Position numbers and translations under genes: made by a program
Shown here: one piece after another, positions 26,882 to 35,988 of the stretch
Numbering within the stretch: the stretch's first letter is position 1
Layout: each line of letters starts with the position of its first letter
From: an uncultured Candidatus Saccharibacteria bacterium
GTDB lineage: Bacteria; Patescibacteriota; Saccharimonadia; Saccharimonadales; Saccharimonadaceae
Direction of reading: 5' to 3'
NCBI GenBank assembly: GCA_937858705.1
Contig: CALLZM010000006.1
Span: 1-64,000, forward strand
DNA: 64,000 bases
The notes under the pieces: generated by a model
Database searches by the model: none
The model's input: the letters and a program-made list of their open reading frames with translations, nothing else
What the model was told of the DNA's origin: nothing

Positions 26882-27955
26882 CTATTTGCCTTCCTCGCTG
26901 TCGGTAGTGCTCGTTTTTGGTTCATCAATCTTGATGCTAATATATTCTTTTATCTTACCGTCTTTATTTAGCGATGCAAGCCTATTTTTAAACTCAGTCA
27001 ATGGTACCAAAATATAGCTAAAGCTAATCTGCTTGTCATCCTTCTCGTCAAGCTTTACGATATAGTATCCCTCCTCGGTAACACTTTTTATGATGGACGA
27101 AACTTGTCCAATGGGCAATTTCGCCACAGTGTTAGCAGATACGCCACCAAACGAAGTTGATAGACTTATTTTGCCAGAACTCCCCATAGCAACAGAGCCT
27201 TTATACGTTTGCTCAAGCGCCGCAAAGGCCTTCTGGAGATCACCCTTATGCTGGCTCGCCAATACCTCAGCTTCCTTAATGATATCTGCCGCAGTTTTGT
27301 CTATCTCGAACGCCACCTTTGCCCTCAAAAGGCTATTGCGAATCAAACTCCGTGTGCCCTCACGATCAACTCCAAGAATTCTCATCATGGAATCTTCGTA
27401 CGCATCGATTGACTGTTCGCCATTTTCGGCGATACGCGAAGCATTGATCTCTTTCATCAGCTCTTCGTCTGTCACCTTGAGGTTTAGCTCGCGTGCAAGC
27501 TTTCTGGCATATGCATCGCTTATCGCAAGGTCAAGCGCCTCGCGTTTTTTATGTTGCAACTGCAACCGACCGTCTTCACTATCGGACTTTATTTCATCAA
27601 ATTTATTGAGATAATGCTCTGCCGGACGATAGTTTAGCAAATAGTCGCTATACGCTACCGATTCGCCATCAACCGAGCCAACAGGTAACGGCACCGCCTT
27701 AGTAACACGATACATCAAATCACCAGTATTTTGCGCCAGATAGAGTTGCCACCATACCAGACCAGACATCAGAGCCACTGTTGCGGCGGCGATAATGACA
27801 GCGTTGATCACTAGCCTATGTTTTGCATACTGTAATGGATATTTAAATCGACGGCCGCCTGCCAAAATCGTCTCACGATGTTCAGCTACCGTTTCGTTGG
27901 TAATTCTCGTTGGCAGCTCTTGCTTCGGTTGTTTCTTCTTAATCAATGGCTTCAT
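26882..27955 (-). CDS. Membrane-anchored foldase, SurA/PrsA-like peptidyl-prolyl isomerase
   Basis: 357 aa from ATG 27955, which overlaps the end of the PH-domain gene. A cytoplasmic N-terminus (about 46 residues) and one helix (about 47-68) are followed by a SurA-N-like helical region and a parvulin-like domain (about 230-330, ending GYYIVKLDEK). Such proteins assist folding of exported proteins, here perhaps pilins and sortase substrates. A rotamase motif set is incomplete by eye, so isomerase activity is uncertain. An upstream longer start would run into the PH-domain gene. Confidence 0.75.
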   Translation of the reverse strand: MKPLIKKKQPKQELPTRITNETVAEHRETILAGGRRFKYPLQYAKHRLVINAVIIAAATVALMSGLVWWQLYLAQNTGDLMYRVTKAVPLPVGSVDGESVAYSDYLLNYRPAEHYLNKFDEIKSDSEDGRLQLQHKKREALDLAISDAYARKLARELNLKVTDEELMKEINASRIAENGEQSIDAYEDSMMRILGVDREGTRSLIRNSLLRAKVAFEIDKTAADIIKEAEVLASQHKGDLQKAFAALEQTYKGSVAMGSSGKISLSTSFGGVSANTVAKLPIGQVSSIIKSVTEEGYYIVKLDEKDDKQISFSYILVPLTEFKNRLASLNKDGKIKEYISIKIDEPKTSTTDSEEGK

Positions 27956-28475
27956 AGCCCTCCTCTTTTTGCTGATCGGTTGCATCTTGCACTGCGTCTT
28001 GCAGTTTATTATAAATCTTATCGGGATGCTCGACATTTCGAATAACCAAGTCGCCAACAAAAGTCTGTATGACGATTGTGCCGAAGTGGAATATTTCACC
28101 AAAGAATCCTGGTATATTATAGCTAATGTTTTGAATCTTCGATAGTCGTAGCTCTACGACATCAGTGCCAAAGAAACCTTTTTGCGTCACTTGGCGAATT
28201 CGTTGGTCGGTCACGATGTAATAGGTGTACCGCCACATCAGGAAATGATAGCTAAAAAGCAAGAGACCGAGCGCCAACCCGCCAAGAGGCAGTAAAAAAA
28301 GTTCTAGATTGTACTGCCATATAAGTGGTGGGATCGATGACAGCGCAAATGGGATTAGCAACATATAGAAACCTTTCCGCATAGCGATAATATGGCGGCG
28401 AAAAACGAATAACACCTTTTCGCCCTCTCGCTGTCCATTGAACTCGGTTATAGCTGCTTTATCGCGTTTTGCCAT
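27939..28475 (-). CDS. Membrane protein with bacterial PH domain (bPH2-like)
   Basis: 178 aa. Two helices (about 30-75) precede a YYIVTDQRIRQVTQKGFFGTDVVELRLSKIQNI stretch typical of the bPH2 domain, and an acidic/Gln-rich tail closes the protein. Function of the family is unclear (membrane association, stress). A TATAAT stands eight bases before the ATG. It is coupled to the foldase gene by overlap. Confidence 0.82.
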   Translation of the reverse strand: MAKRDKAAITEFNGQREGEKVLFVFRRHIIAMRKGFYMLLIPFALSSIPPLIWQYNLELFLLPLGGLALGLLLFSYHFLMWRYTYYIVTDQRIRQVTQKGFFGTDVVELRLSKIQNISYNIPGFFGEIFHFGTIVIQTFVGDLVIRNVEHPDKIYNKLQDAVQDATDQQKEEGYEAID

Positions 28476-28494
28476 ACCTATATATTATACCACT

Positions 28495-28520
28495 AAGAAA
28501 AGTTGCCCGTTCGGGCAACT
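28495..28520 (-). terminator. Terminator of tRNA-Arg
   Basis: GTTGCCC and GGGCAAC arms (28502-28519) followed on the minus strand by TTTTCTT. Confidence 0.75.
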
Positions 28521-28538
28521 GTCTTATTTTCTTACCGT

Positions 28539-28615
28539 TGGTAGCCCGGACAGGAGTCGAACCTGTAACCTTTTCCTTAGGACGGAACTGCTCTATCCAG
28601 TTGAGCTACCGAGCC
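28539..28615 (-). tRNA. tRNA-Arg (CCU)
   Basis: Acceptor GGCTCGG/CCGGGCT (first pair G-U), anticodon loop GTCCTAA giving CCU, T-arm ACAGGTTCGACTCCTGT, CCA encoded. Confidence 0.93.
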
Positions 28616-28621
28616 ATACCT

Positions 28622-28639
28622 GGGAGGGGCTCGCCCCTC
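28622..28639. terminator. GC-rich palindrome after ndk
   Basis: GGAGGGGCTCGCCCCTCC is a perfect inverted repeat 22 bases after the ndk stop. It has no T run, so it may be a transcript-stabilising or weak terminator stem. Confidence 0.5.
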
Positions 28640-28660
28640 CACTTACAGTTTATTATATCA

Positions 28661-29188
28661 CTACCGAGTAAATTTCTCGTGAAGCATGCCGTAGGTCATT
28701 AGCTCTTCGTCTTTAAACCAGTGCTTGATTTCCTTTACTGCCTCTTCAGAGTCGCCTGAAGCATGGATAAGGTTTGGAATACCCTTGTTGCAATCGTCTG
28801 CATAGCCAAAGCTAATGTGTGAAAAATCACCACGAATCGTACCCATATCGGCTGCTTTTGGCTCTGTTGGGCCAACAATCTTTCGCACCACAGCTGCGGC
28901 CTCTACGCCTTCTAGTACCATGGCAATCACTGGACCGTCCATCATCAAGTCAAGAACAATATTCAGGACTGACTCGCCTCGACGAGTCGCTACTTGTCCA
29001 ATCGTCTCATAGTGACCATAATAGTGGTCTTTGTCTGGAGAGACCATTTTCATACCGACGATCTTCAGTCCCACTCGTTCAAATCGCTGCATAATCTCAC
29101 CCACAATACCTCTTTGTACTGCATCGGGCTTGAATACAACCAGTGTTTGTTCAACGCCACAAAATTTTTTCTCGCTTGTATCTGCCAT
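28661..29188 (-). CDS. ndk: Nucleoside diphosphate kinase, long form
   Basis: 175 aa from ATG 29188, which has AGGAGG seven bases upstream. The enzyme balances NTP and dNTP pools by transfer through a phosphohistidine. The start matches the family (TLVVFKPDAVQRGIVGEI), and the active His lies in NLIHASGDSEEAV; a 30-residue insertion around GDFSHISFGYADDCNKG makes it longer than the usual 140-150 aa. TATAAC 35 bases upstream may be its -10. Confidence 0.95.
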   Translation of the reverse strand: MADTSEKKFCGVEQTLVVFKPDAVQRGIVGEIMQRFERVGLKIVGMKMVSPDKDHYYGHYETIGQVATRRGESVLNIVLDLMMDGPVIAMVLEGVEAAAVVRKIVGPTEPKAADMGTIRGDFSHISFGYADDCNKGIPNLIHASGDSEEAVKEIKHWFKDEELMTYGMLHEKFTR

Positions 29189-29278
29189 ATAGACCTCCTG
29201 TTGTTCGTTATCTTCATCTGTTATAGTAGCAAATTTTCTCCGTTTGATAAACCCTCGCAATAAAGATACACTAGTACT

Positions 29279-30190
29279 ATGTATCTATCGGAGCTGATCA
29301 ACGATTTTGCAGAGCATCTAGAAGTAGAGGGTGGTCGATCGCTCAAGACGGTCGATAACTATACTCGCTATCTCGAACGACTCGTTGAGTTTGCTGGCGA
29401 TATAACTGTAGACAAAATCACAACAGAGATAATTCGTAAATATCGTCTGTGGCTCAATCGTTACCAAAATGATAACGGCGAGGAGCTTTCGACTATCACC
29501 CAAACCTACCACCTTATTGCTCTTCGTGGTTTTTTGAACTACCTTGCAAAACGAGACATCGCCTCGCTCAGTGCTGAAAAAATAGAACTACCAAAAGTTG
29601 TGCGTAAGCAAGTAACTTTCCTGTCTGCTGAGGAAATCAATCGATTGCTCGATGCCATCCCAGACGATGGGGCCGTTACCTCACTTCGAGATAAAGCGAT
29701 TGTTGAGCTCCTCTTTTCGAGCGGTTTGCGCGTATCAGAACTCGTGTCACTCGACCGCGACCACATCAATACAAAGCGCCGTGAATTTATGGTGCGAGGC
29801 AAAGGACAGAAAGATCGACCCATTTTCATTAGTCAAAAAGCTGCACATATCATAGAAGAATACCTAGCGAAACGAGCCGATACGCTGCCCGCTCTTTTCC
29901 TTAATGTGAGTCGAAACAACACCGGTGGAACCTCTGGAAATTATCGCAGATTGAGTACAAGAAGTGTTCAGAGAATGGTGAGTAAGTACGCAAAGCTCGC
30001 TGGCATCACCAAGCATGTCACCCCTCACACTATGCGTCACAGCTACGCTACTGACCTACTGATGAACGGTGCAGATATCCGCAGCGTACAGACCATGCTG
30101 GGTCACAGCGACATTAGCACCACGCAGGTATATACCCATGTGACCGACCAACACCTTAAAGAGACTTACGAAAAATACCATTCACAATAA
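29279..30190 (+). CDS. Tyrosine recombinase of the XerC/XerD type
   Basis: 303 aa. An N-terminal SAM-like core-binding domain (1-100) precedes the catalytic domain with Arg in SGLRVSELV, Lys in RGKGQKDR, HxxR in HTMRHSYATD, His in LGHSDISTTQ and the nucleophile Tyr in VYTHV. Xer enzymes resolve chromosome dimers at dif; with only one in view it may be the genome's main recombinase. A TTGATA/17-nt/TACACT promoter ends six bases before ATG (29267-29272), a clear leaderless start. It could also be an integrase, but no integrated element is seen beside it. Confidence 0.92.
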   Translation: MYLSELINDFAEHLEVEGGRSLKTVDNYTRYLERLVEFAGDITVDKITTEIIRKYRLWLNRYQNDNGEELSTITQTYHLIALRGFLNYLAKRDIASLSAEKIELPKVVRKQVTFLSAEEINRLLDAIPDDGAVTSLRDKAIVELLFSSGLRVSELVSLDRDHINTKRREFMVRGKGQKDRPIFISQKAAHIIEEYLAKRADTLPALFLNVSRNNTGGTSGNYRRLSTRSVQRMVSKYAKLAGITKHVTPHTMRHSYATDLLMNGADIRSVQTMLGHSDISTTQVYTHVTDQHLKETYEKYHSQ

Positions 30191-30200
30191 ACTCAGTTAA

Positions 30201-31355
30201 CTAAGGAGTGCAGGACAAACTGGTATTATTATCGCCACTGGTAGAATCGGTAACATAAAAGTTTTTGCATACACTACCGCTATTGCCAGAGCCTGTTATA
30301 TCCACCGCCGCCTCTGGATAAATAGCATTCGTTAGCGTACTGAGCCTTGCCTCAACTCGACGAAAGACATCATTCGCCCTACCAGTTGCATCGACAACTG
30401 GCTGAACTCCTCGGAATTGTACCGCACCACCGCTGTTGTCCTTAAGAGACACCCGCACAGAGGCATTTTTATAAAGTGAGGTAAGACGAATAAAGCTGAG
30501 ACCATTATTAGCTGATATAGGGTTGGCGAGTCGTATTCTGGCGGTACAAGCGTAGCCAACTGTGAATTGAGTCTTACTACAACTTGTAACTGTCTTCAAT
30601 CCACTACTTTCAGCTGTACTCGTATAACGAGCAGTGATGCTTTGCTCAATTGCCTGAGGTGCTCCTCCTGCCAGTGAAGGATAGAGGAAAAAAGTTGCTC
30701 CTTGGTTACTATCATCCAGTGTACTTAAATTAATTGCACTACCAGGAGTAATCAACTGTACTCGCATCAAGCTCGGCATGTTTCCCCAATCTTCTAGAGT
30801 ACACAGCTTTCCCTCTGTGCAAGATCCAGTATGAGCACCGCTTAACGGAGCTGCTATCCCTGCATCACCATTTTTTTGCCACTGAATTTCAATTTGATTC
30901 ACTGAACCAGCCGCCCTAATAGGTATCATTCGACTCTGTTCTTTGGGCAGTTCGTATAATACATCGTCTGAGTCCAGAGATGCTTTCACGCAGGTGTAAG
31001 CCTGATTGATATCTTCACCGTCACCTTGGAGTGTCTTTAGAAGCGTCTCACCCTCTACGCCGCTCGAACCAACCACGCCCGATGCAACAATTGTCGAGCA
31101 TTCACCAGCATTCATGGCAGCACAAGCGCTACTGTTGTTACCGTTACCTCCTAGGCAAGCAGCGAGAACTCGCTTGGCGTCCTCAACACCCGCGAGTGAG
31201 GCATCGTATGCACTTTGCGATAGTTCATTGTCAGTTGATTGTACTTTATCGCGATTGATTAACCCGACAAAGCTAACTGTAATAACCGATAAAAGCAGTG
31301 TCGAAAAGATAACAATAAATAGCGCTGTTGCTCCTCTTTGTGTTTTCTGTACCAT
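30201..31355 (-). CDS. PilX-like exported protein of the pilus cluster
   Basis: 384 aa. The N-terminus (QRGATALFIVIFSTLLLSVI) is a prepilin-like leader and helix but lacks the Glu at position +5, as in PilX/TadE-like minor proteins. The rest is predicted beta-rich, with cysteines near residues 68-83 and 265-275 that may form disulfides. It is the last gene of the leftward pilus operon, following two minor-pilin genes by one to two bases. A role in pilus assembly or the tip is inferred from position. Confidence 0.7.
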   Translation of the reverse strand: MVQKTQRGATALFIVIFSTLLLSVITVSFVGLINRDKVQSTDNELSQSAYDASLAGVEDAKRVLAACLGGNGNNSSACAAMNAGECSTIVASGVVGSSGVEGETLLKTLQGDGEDINQAYTCVKASLDSDDVLYELPKEQSRMIPIRAAGSVNQIEIQWQKNGDAGIAAPLSGAHTGSCTEGKLCTLEDWGNMPSLMRVQLITPGSAINLSTLDDSNQGATFFLYPSLAGGAPQAIEQSITARYTSTAESSGLKTVTSCSKTQFTVGYACTARIRLANPISANNGLSFIRLTSLYKNASVRVSLKDNSGGAVQFRGVQPVVDATGRANDVFRRVEARLSTLTNAIYPEAAVDITGSGNSGSVCKNFYVTDSTSGDNNTSLSCTP

Positions 31356-31356
31356 A

Positions 31357-32010
31357 CTATTGGCTCCCTCCTGAACGAATAATTGTTTTAAATTCTACGA
31401 CCGAGCAGTAATTGGCATTGGCGTTAGGGTTTGTATTTGGCAAGCAATAGTTGCTTGCGCTCACAATGCCTTTTTCGGCCGTACCAAGCAAGAATGAGAC
31501 CTCGTGCAATGACTGTTGGGCAGAACCAGTAAGCGAAGTTAGTTTCATATCGTAGATGGCAAGAGCTGGAGTTGCTGAGCCCAGAAGGTCGACCGCATCT
31601 GTCGTAGTAGCAGACATCGGATACGCTGGTGATGCTGAACAAATTGACTGTGACGGATCACTCATTCGCACCAAACGCGCCACCTCCCCATTGACCTTGA
31701 AAGCCTGGGCTGGATTGTTATTGATTAAGCTTGCTTTGTTCGCCACATAGCTGACAGTTCCAAGGCACCAGCGAATGGTATTTCCATTTCCTGGCGTAGC
31801 TACCTTGATAGAATTTCCAGCTTGCATAATATCCCGCCGCATAGTATCGGCTACCTCGCGGCCAGATTGATTCACAGCCTTTAAAGTAGTCCCTTTTTGG
31901 TACATATTACCGACATTGACCGATATAAAACCGACTGCCAAAATGAGAAACGATATGAACAAGATTGCCATAGTCAACTCAATAAGAGTAAAGCCTCTGC
32001 TATGTTCCAT
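31357..32010 (-). CDS. Minor pilin (PilW/PilV-like)
   Basis: 217 aa with the canonical cleavage site RG^FTLIEL and the hydrophobic helix of type IV pilins; Glu at +5 is present. C-terminal domain is beta-rich with cysteines (CSAS, YCLP, YCSV). It overlaps the upstream minor-pilin gene, so expression is coupled. Role as minor pilin is inferred from leader and context. Confidence 0.85.
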   Translation of the reverse strand: MEHSRGFTLIELTMAILFISFLILAVGFISVNVGNMYQKGTTLKAVNQSGREVADTMRRDIMQAGNSIKVATPGNGNTIRWCLGTVSYVANKASLINNNPAQAFKVNGEVARLVRMSDPSQSICSASPAYPMSATTTDAVDLLGSATPALAIYDMKLTSLTGSAQQSLHEVSFLLGTAEKGIVSASNYCLPNTNPNANANYCSVVEFKTIIRSGGSQ

Positions 32011-32578
32011 ACAACCTCACAATCGTCGCCAAAGTAGTTGGTCGGTCATTACCAGCACTATACCAACAAGCACGAATATGCATATCATATGCATCTGGAC
32101 TTCCGGCGCTTTTCGCAGCTGCAACGGGTTGAACCCATAATCCATATGCAGTACTGACATTAGAGGCATTTTTCATGACGCCACTATACATACTCGCCGG
32201 CTTGTACTGTTGGGGTTGAGACAATTTTTCGATAGCACCACTAGAGCTAATTGCTAGTACAAATGCACCTGGCGGAAAAGCCTCCGGGCAACCATTGGTA
32301 AGTAATTTCTCCGTTGTCTGTAGGTTAGCCTGTGACACTAAACTGCCGCTACTACGGATACCCTGCCACATGAGTTTATCGGCAGCCTTAGCTGAATCAC
32401 GAACATATCGCAATATATCTGCCTGTGCATCGAGCTGCTGTCGCACTAAACTCACCTCTAAGCTATTCTGCGCTGAAGCAAGCCCACGGTTCATAATCGA
32501 TAGTGTGATCATAGATAAGAGAGAGAACACTGCAAATGCAATAATTACCTCTACTATAGTGTCGCCTCGTTGCTTCAC
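32000..32578 (-). CDS. Minor pilin with unusual Asp at +1
   Basis: 192 aa. The leader is MKQRG^DTIVEVIIAFAVFSLLSM: Glu at +5 is present but +1 is Asp rather than the usual Phe or Met. It overlaps its neighbours by a few bases, so the minor pilins are coordinately translated. C-terminal beta region contains two cysteines. A similar leader (G^DTIVE) occurs in pseudopilins of Gram-positive-like systems, so it may still be a substrate of PilD. Confidence 0.8.
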   Translation of the reverse strand: MKQRGDTIVEVIIAFAVFSLLSMITLSIMNRGLASAQNSLEVSLVRQQLDAQADILRYVRDSAKAADKLMWQGIRSSGSLVSQANLQTTEKLLTNGCPEAFPPGAFVLAISSSGAIEKLSQPQQYKPASMYSGVMKNASNVSTAYGLWVQPVAAAKSAGSPDAYDMHIRACWYSAGNDRPTTLATIVRLYGT

Positions 32579-33306
32579 TTACATTGCTCCGTTTCCGCAA
32601 ATTCAACTGCTGTAGCACCCGAGACACCTGTCGAAATACTGATGCCGTTGTTGCCCGAACGAATAAGTCCTTGCGATGCAACGCACAATACCGAGTCAGC
32701 ACTCTCATCAATGATTTCTTGTACTGTATAGGCGTTGCTCCCTGTTTTCAAGAAAGTCCTCAATAAATTACTCGTAGGAATACGGACTACTACCATGGAG
32801 AACGGCAATTTAGTACCTGCATCTCCTGGTTTCGTCAAGTGAGTTTCATAGCCCATGCGATACAACTCTTCGTCCGTAAGACTATCGACTAGCAACCCCA
32901 TGTGGCCTAACACCCCTTTTTCAGTTGTTGCCGAAGAAATATCAGGTGAAGTAATGTCTTTCTGCGCAAGTATTGGGCGAGATACCAGCGTAGAACCGTC
33001 ACTTCGAATTATCCTGCCAGCAATATAGCAGTCGCTCGTTCCTCTACTAGTGCCTACCGATACCTGCTGTACCTTTCCGCCGCTACATGTTATATCAGAT
33101 GATCGGTTATTGTGAGTGTTGGCCGTAGAATTATACTGCCCTTTCAGGTAGTCGATTGTCGAGTATACGACATCGTTATAGCGTTGTCTCTCTATAGAAC
33201 CCGAAACAATAACAAGTACTCCAGTCATCATCAGACCGCTTATCGCAAGAAAGAGCATGACTTCGATAATCGTAAAGCCTTTATCTGTTGTTCTACGCTG
33301 TTTCAT
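32575..33306 (-). CDS. Minor pilin (GspH/FimT-like or PilV-like)
   Basis: 243 aa from ATG 33306. Leader TTDKG^FTIIEVMLFLAISGL with Glu at +5. The remainder contains a short disulfide-prone segment (ITCSGG...SDCYIAG) and ends in EFAETEQCK. It overlaps the downstream minor pilin gene. Assignment as a minor pilin rests on leader and operon position. Confidence 0.85.
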   Translation of the reverse strand: MKQRRTTDKGFTIIEVMLFLAISGLMMTGVLVIVSGSIERQRYNDVVYSTIDYLKGQYNSTANTHNNRSSDITCSGGKVQQVSVGTSRGTSDCYIAGRIIRSDGSTLVSRPILAQKDITSPDISSATTEKGVLGHMGLLVDSLTDEELYRMGYETHLTKPGDAGTKLPFSMVVVRIPTSNLLRTFLKTGSNAYTVQEIIDESADSVLCVASQGLIRSGNNGISISTGVSGATAVEFAETEQCK

Positions 33307-33325
33307 AGTTCGATTATACCACAAG

Positions 33326-34219
33326 CTAAATAAATAGCTGTCCCAGGCCGCTCAGATAGCCGTTAATGATAGTGCTGCCGAATAATACAGAAATGATAGT
33401 ACCGATAATGAGAAGAGGCCCGAATGGTATTTGTGTTTTACGGCTCATTTTTCCCGTCATGAGCTGCGGCAGAACAATAAGAACACCGATAAAGTTCGCC
33501 AGGAATAATGCCAAAAATGCGAGTTGCCAATCGACCAAGAAGAGTGCGAGGCCCACTCCCAGTTTGACATCGCCCAGACCTATCCAGGCGCCCTTTGAAA
33601 ATAAGTACAATACCCCGTAAAGACCGCTCATAATTAGCAGAGCGCCCCCAAACGATAATAGCATTGCACCAGTTATATCACCAACTATAAGAATGTGAAG
33701 TGCGAAATAGGTGAAACCTAGCAATGCCAAGGTAAAATTCAGTACATTTGGCAGTAAAAACCATTTGTAGTCGTACGAGAACAACATGGCCAGCACTACG
33801 CCGGCCGCCAGCCAAACGATGAGCTGGCTGGCTACAAGCCAATTATCGATACCCGCTGGCAGCCACACAATGTACGAAACCATAAAAAATAGTCCCACAC
33901 CAAACTCAATAGCCAGCTCATAGCGACCTATGGGCTGGCTACAGTAGCGACACCGTCCTGCCGTAGAAAGCCAACTGATGATAGGCATGAGATCATACCA
34001 TTTCAGCTGTTTTTCACAATGAAGACAACGCGATCTGTCGGCTGCAAACTTTTTGGTGAAGAGTTTTTTGAGTGTTTTGTACTCAGTCTCGTCCACCGCT
34101 TCACCCTGTTTTTTATCGTCCTTGAGCTGCTGGGCACGCAAGCGCCATACTTGCGCACCAGCAAAGCTACCAAAGATTGCACCGAGAACAAACAGAGTTA
34201 GAGCGGTAAGTAGAATCAT
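33326..34219 (-). CDS. pilD: Prepilin peptidase / N-methylase
   Basis: 297 aa. A membrane protein that cuts prepilin leaders and methylates the new N-terminus. The cytoplasmic zinc domain shows CLHCEKQLKWYDLMPIISW...GRCRYCSQPIGRYE, and the catalytic Asp is in GLGDVKLGVGLAL (second Asp likely in YDYKWFLLPN). Eight membrane segments are expected and visible. Lies between the pilin gene and minor pilins, and so processes the locus's own substrates. Confidence 0.94.
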   Translation of the reverse strand: MILLTALTLFVLGAIFGSFAGAQVWRLRAQQLKDDKKQGEAVDETEYKTLKKLFTKKFAADRSRCLHCEKQLKWYDLMPIISWLSTAGRCRYCSQPIGRYELAIEFGVGLFFMVSYIVWLPAGIDNWLVASQLIVWLAAGVVLAMLFSYDYKWFLLPNVLNFTLALLGFTYFALHILIVGDITGAMLLSFGGALLIMSGLYGVLYLFSKGAWIGLGDVKLGVGLALFLVDWQLAFLALFLANFIGVLIVLPQLMTGKMSRKTQIPFGPLLIIGTIISVLFGSTIINGYLSGLGQLFI

Positions 34220-34226
34220 TTATGTC

Positions 34227-34688
34227 CTAGCTTGCAGCATCAACACAATAGACATTACCATTCTCTAGAGTGATACGGACAGCCGCCTGACGAGTAGTGC
34301 CTTTTGCAGATCCTTGCCCTTCACATTTACCACCGACATGTACCCACATAACGGGATCGCCATTCTCCGTTGTTCCTGGTTTTTCCGAAGATGTGGATGC
34401 GCTACCTTGCAAGACAACATTCTTTGCCTCATATTGACTCATCTTGCTAATAAATCCCTGTAAAGAGGTCTGGTCAGTAGTATCGCTCTTTAGAGCTCGC
34501 CTATTTGAGCTTACAAAATCCGTCACTGCGGTAGAAACGATACCTGCATCGGTCTTTCGCTCGCTGTCTCGCTGATTGCGCTGCAAAGTTGGTAATGCCA
34601 CGAAGACCATGAGGAAGATAAGCGCTGCAATAGCCAGCACCAAAACCACCTCGATGATGGTGAAACCGGTTGATGATTGTTTTTTCAT
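34227..34688 (-). CDS. pilA: Major type IV pilin
   Basis: 153 aa. Leader MKKQSSTG^FTIIEV and the helix VVLVLAIAALIFLMVFVALP are textbook, with Glu at +5; the C-terminal domain has two cysteines (GGKCEGQ, VYCVDAA) likely forming a disulfide loop. Its own promoter (34743-34772), separate from the operon, suits a high-abundance subunit. The leader is eight residues long. A ribosome site AAAGGG precedes it. Confidence 0.9.
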   Translation of the reverse strand: MKKQSSTGFTIIEVVLVLAIAALIFLMVFVALPTLQRNQRDSERKTDAGIVSTAVTDFVSSNRRALKSDTTDQTSLQGFISKMSQYEAKNVVLQGSASTSSEKPGTTENGDPVMWVHVGGKCEGQGSAKGTTRQAAVRITLENGNVYCVDAAS

Positions 34689-34742
34689 AAAGATTATGCC
34701 CTTTCTCTTATATGCATTTCTGCGTAAACTACGCTTAAGGTT

Positions 34743-34772
34743 ACTATACCACTAGTGGTTATGAAAAGTCTA
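34743..34772 (-). promoter_or_regulatory. Pilin promoter with palindrome in the spacer
   Basis: TAGACT (34772-34767), 18-nt spacer, TATAGT (34748-34743). A 12-bp perfect palindrome ACCACTAGTGGT (34748-34759) covers the -10 side of the spacer and could be an operator. Confidence 0.55.
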
Positions 34773-34779
34773 TATGTTT

Positions 34780-35985
34780 TTAGCGAATATTTCCTACAAG
34801 ACTATAGATTGGGAACAAAATAGCACCCACCATAACGCCAGCAAACAGGGCCATAACTACCATAAGAATCGGCTCAATAGAGGTAGATATAGCCCGAATC
34901 TCTTCATCGAGCTCGTCTTCATACACCTGTGCTGTTTTACCCATCATCTCGTCTATCTTGCCCGATTGCTCACCAATCTTGATCATCTGCGGCACCATGG
35001 TGAGGAAATATTCTTCGTTTTTGATGGAACTCGATAATGCCTTACCGCTCTTCACCTTTTCCGAAGCACGAGTAACACCTTCGGCAATAATAGTATTATT
35101 CACCCCTTCAGCGTTAATCTTCAACATATCCAACATCGGCACACCTGTCACTAGCAGGGTCTCGCCCGTTCGGCAAAAGCGTGCCATATAGAGCTTGCGG
35201 AACATACCGCTAAACATCGGGAGATTAAGCTTTAGTTTATCTTGCATTTTTACCCCACCCTCAGTTTTGAGATATTGGCCACCAAAGTAAACACCCGCCA
35301 CAATCACGGCGATAACAACCCACCAGTAATTGATAAGGAAATTTGCCGACCCAATGAGCATCTTTGTAAGAAATGGTAATTCTTGACGCATATCGACATA
35401 GAGCTTTTCGACTTGCGGTACCACTGTGAGCAACATAAAGAGTAGCACACCGAGGATCACCACCAGCACAATAGCAGGATAGATCATCGCACCACGGATC
35501 TTGCTCATCATAGCGGCATCTTTTTCTTTTTGGTTGGCAATGCGCTTCAAAGCTTGGTCAAGAGTACCCGATGCTTCACCCGCAGATACGAGCGCTAGGA
35601 CAATTTTATCGAATACTTCTGGGTGTTTCGCCAGCGCATCCGACAAGGCTCGTCCGCCCTCAATATCACTAATGATCTCTTGTACTACATCTTGCAACTT
35701 CTTGTTTTCAGTCTGTTCTAGCACCGTACGCAAGCTCTGAGTGAGTGGCAATCCAGCACCGATGAGTGTCGAAAGTTGCCGGAGGAAAATGATTTTATCT
35801 TTTGCACGAATACGGCCAGATAGCTTCTGTAATATACCGCCTTCATTTACTTCACGGATATCGAGCGGGTTAAATCCTTGAGCGATCAATGCCTTTGCAG
35901 CCGACCGCTCAGAGTCTGCCTGCACGGTTGCCTTAATGATCTGGCCCGATGCCTGTTCTTTCGCCTCGTAACTAAACTTTTTCAC
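34780..35985 (-). CDS. pilC: Type IV pilus inner-membrane platform protein
   Basis: 401 aa. Two GspF-type domains (about 65-190 and 270-390), each with the FLRQLSTLIGAGLPL or ARFCRTGETLLVTGVPM signature, joined by membrane helices near 165-190, 215-235 and 370-395. It anchors the pilus machine in the cytoplasmic membrane and couples to PilB and PilT. The gene follows pilT by three bases. Confidence 0.95.
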   Translation of the reverse strand: MKKFSYEAKEQASGQIIKATVQADSERSAAKALIAQGFNPLDIREVNEGGILQKLSGRIRAKDKIIFLRQLSTLIGAGLPLTQSLRTVLEQTENKKLQDVVQEIISDIEGGRALSDALAKHPEVFDKIVLALVSAGEASGTLDQALKRIANQKEKDAAMMSKIRGAMIYPAIVLVVILGVLLFMLLTVVPQVEKLYVDMRQELPFLTKMLIGSANFLINYWWVVIAVIVAGVYFGGQYLKTEGGVKMQDKLKLNLPMFSGMFRKLYMARFCRTGETLLVTGVPMLDMLKINAEGVNNTIIAEGVTRASEKVKSGKALSSSIKNEEYFLTMVPQMIKIGEQSGKIDEMMGKTAQVYEDELDEEIRAISTSIEPILMVVMALFAGVMVGAILFPIYSLVGNIR

Positions 35986-35988
35986 TAA

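Noticed and set aside
29279-30190. Integrase of a mobile element
   Set aside because: No integrated element, tRNA attachment repeat or cargo genes next to it; fits a Xer housekeeping enzyme.
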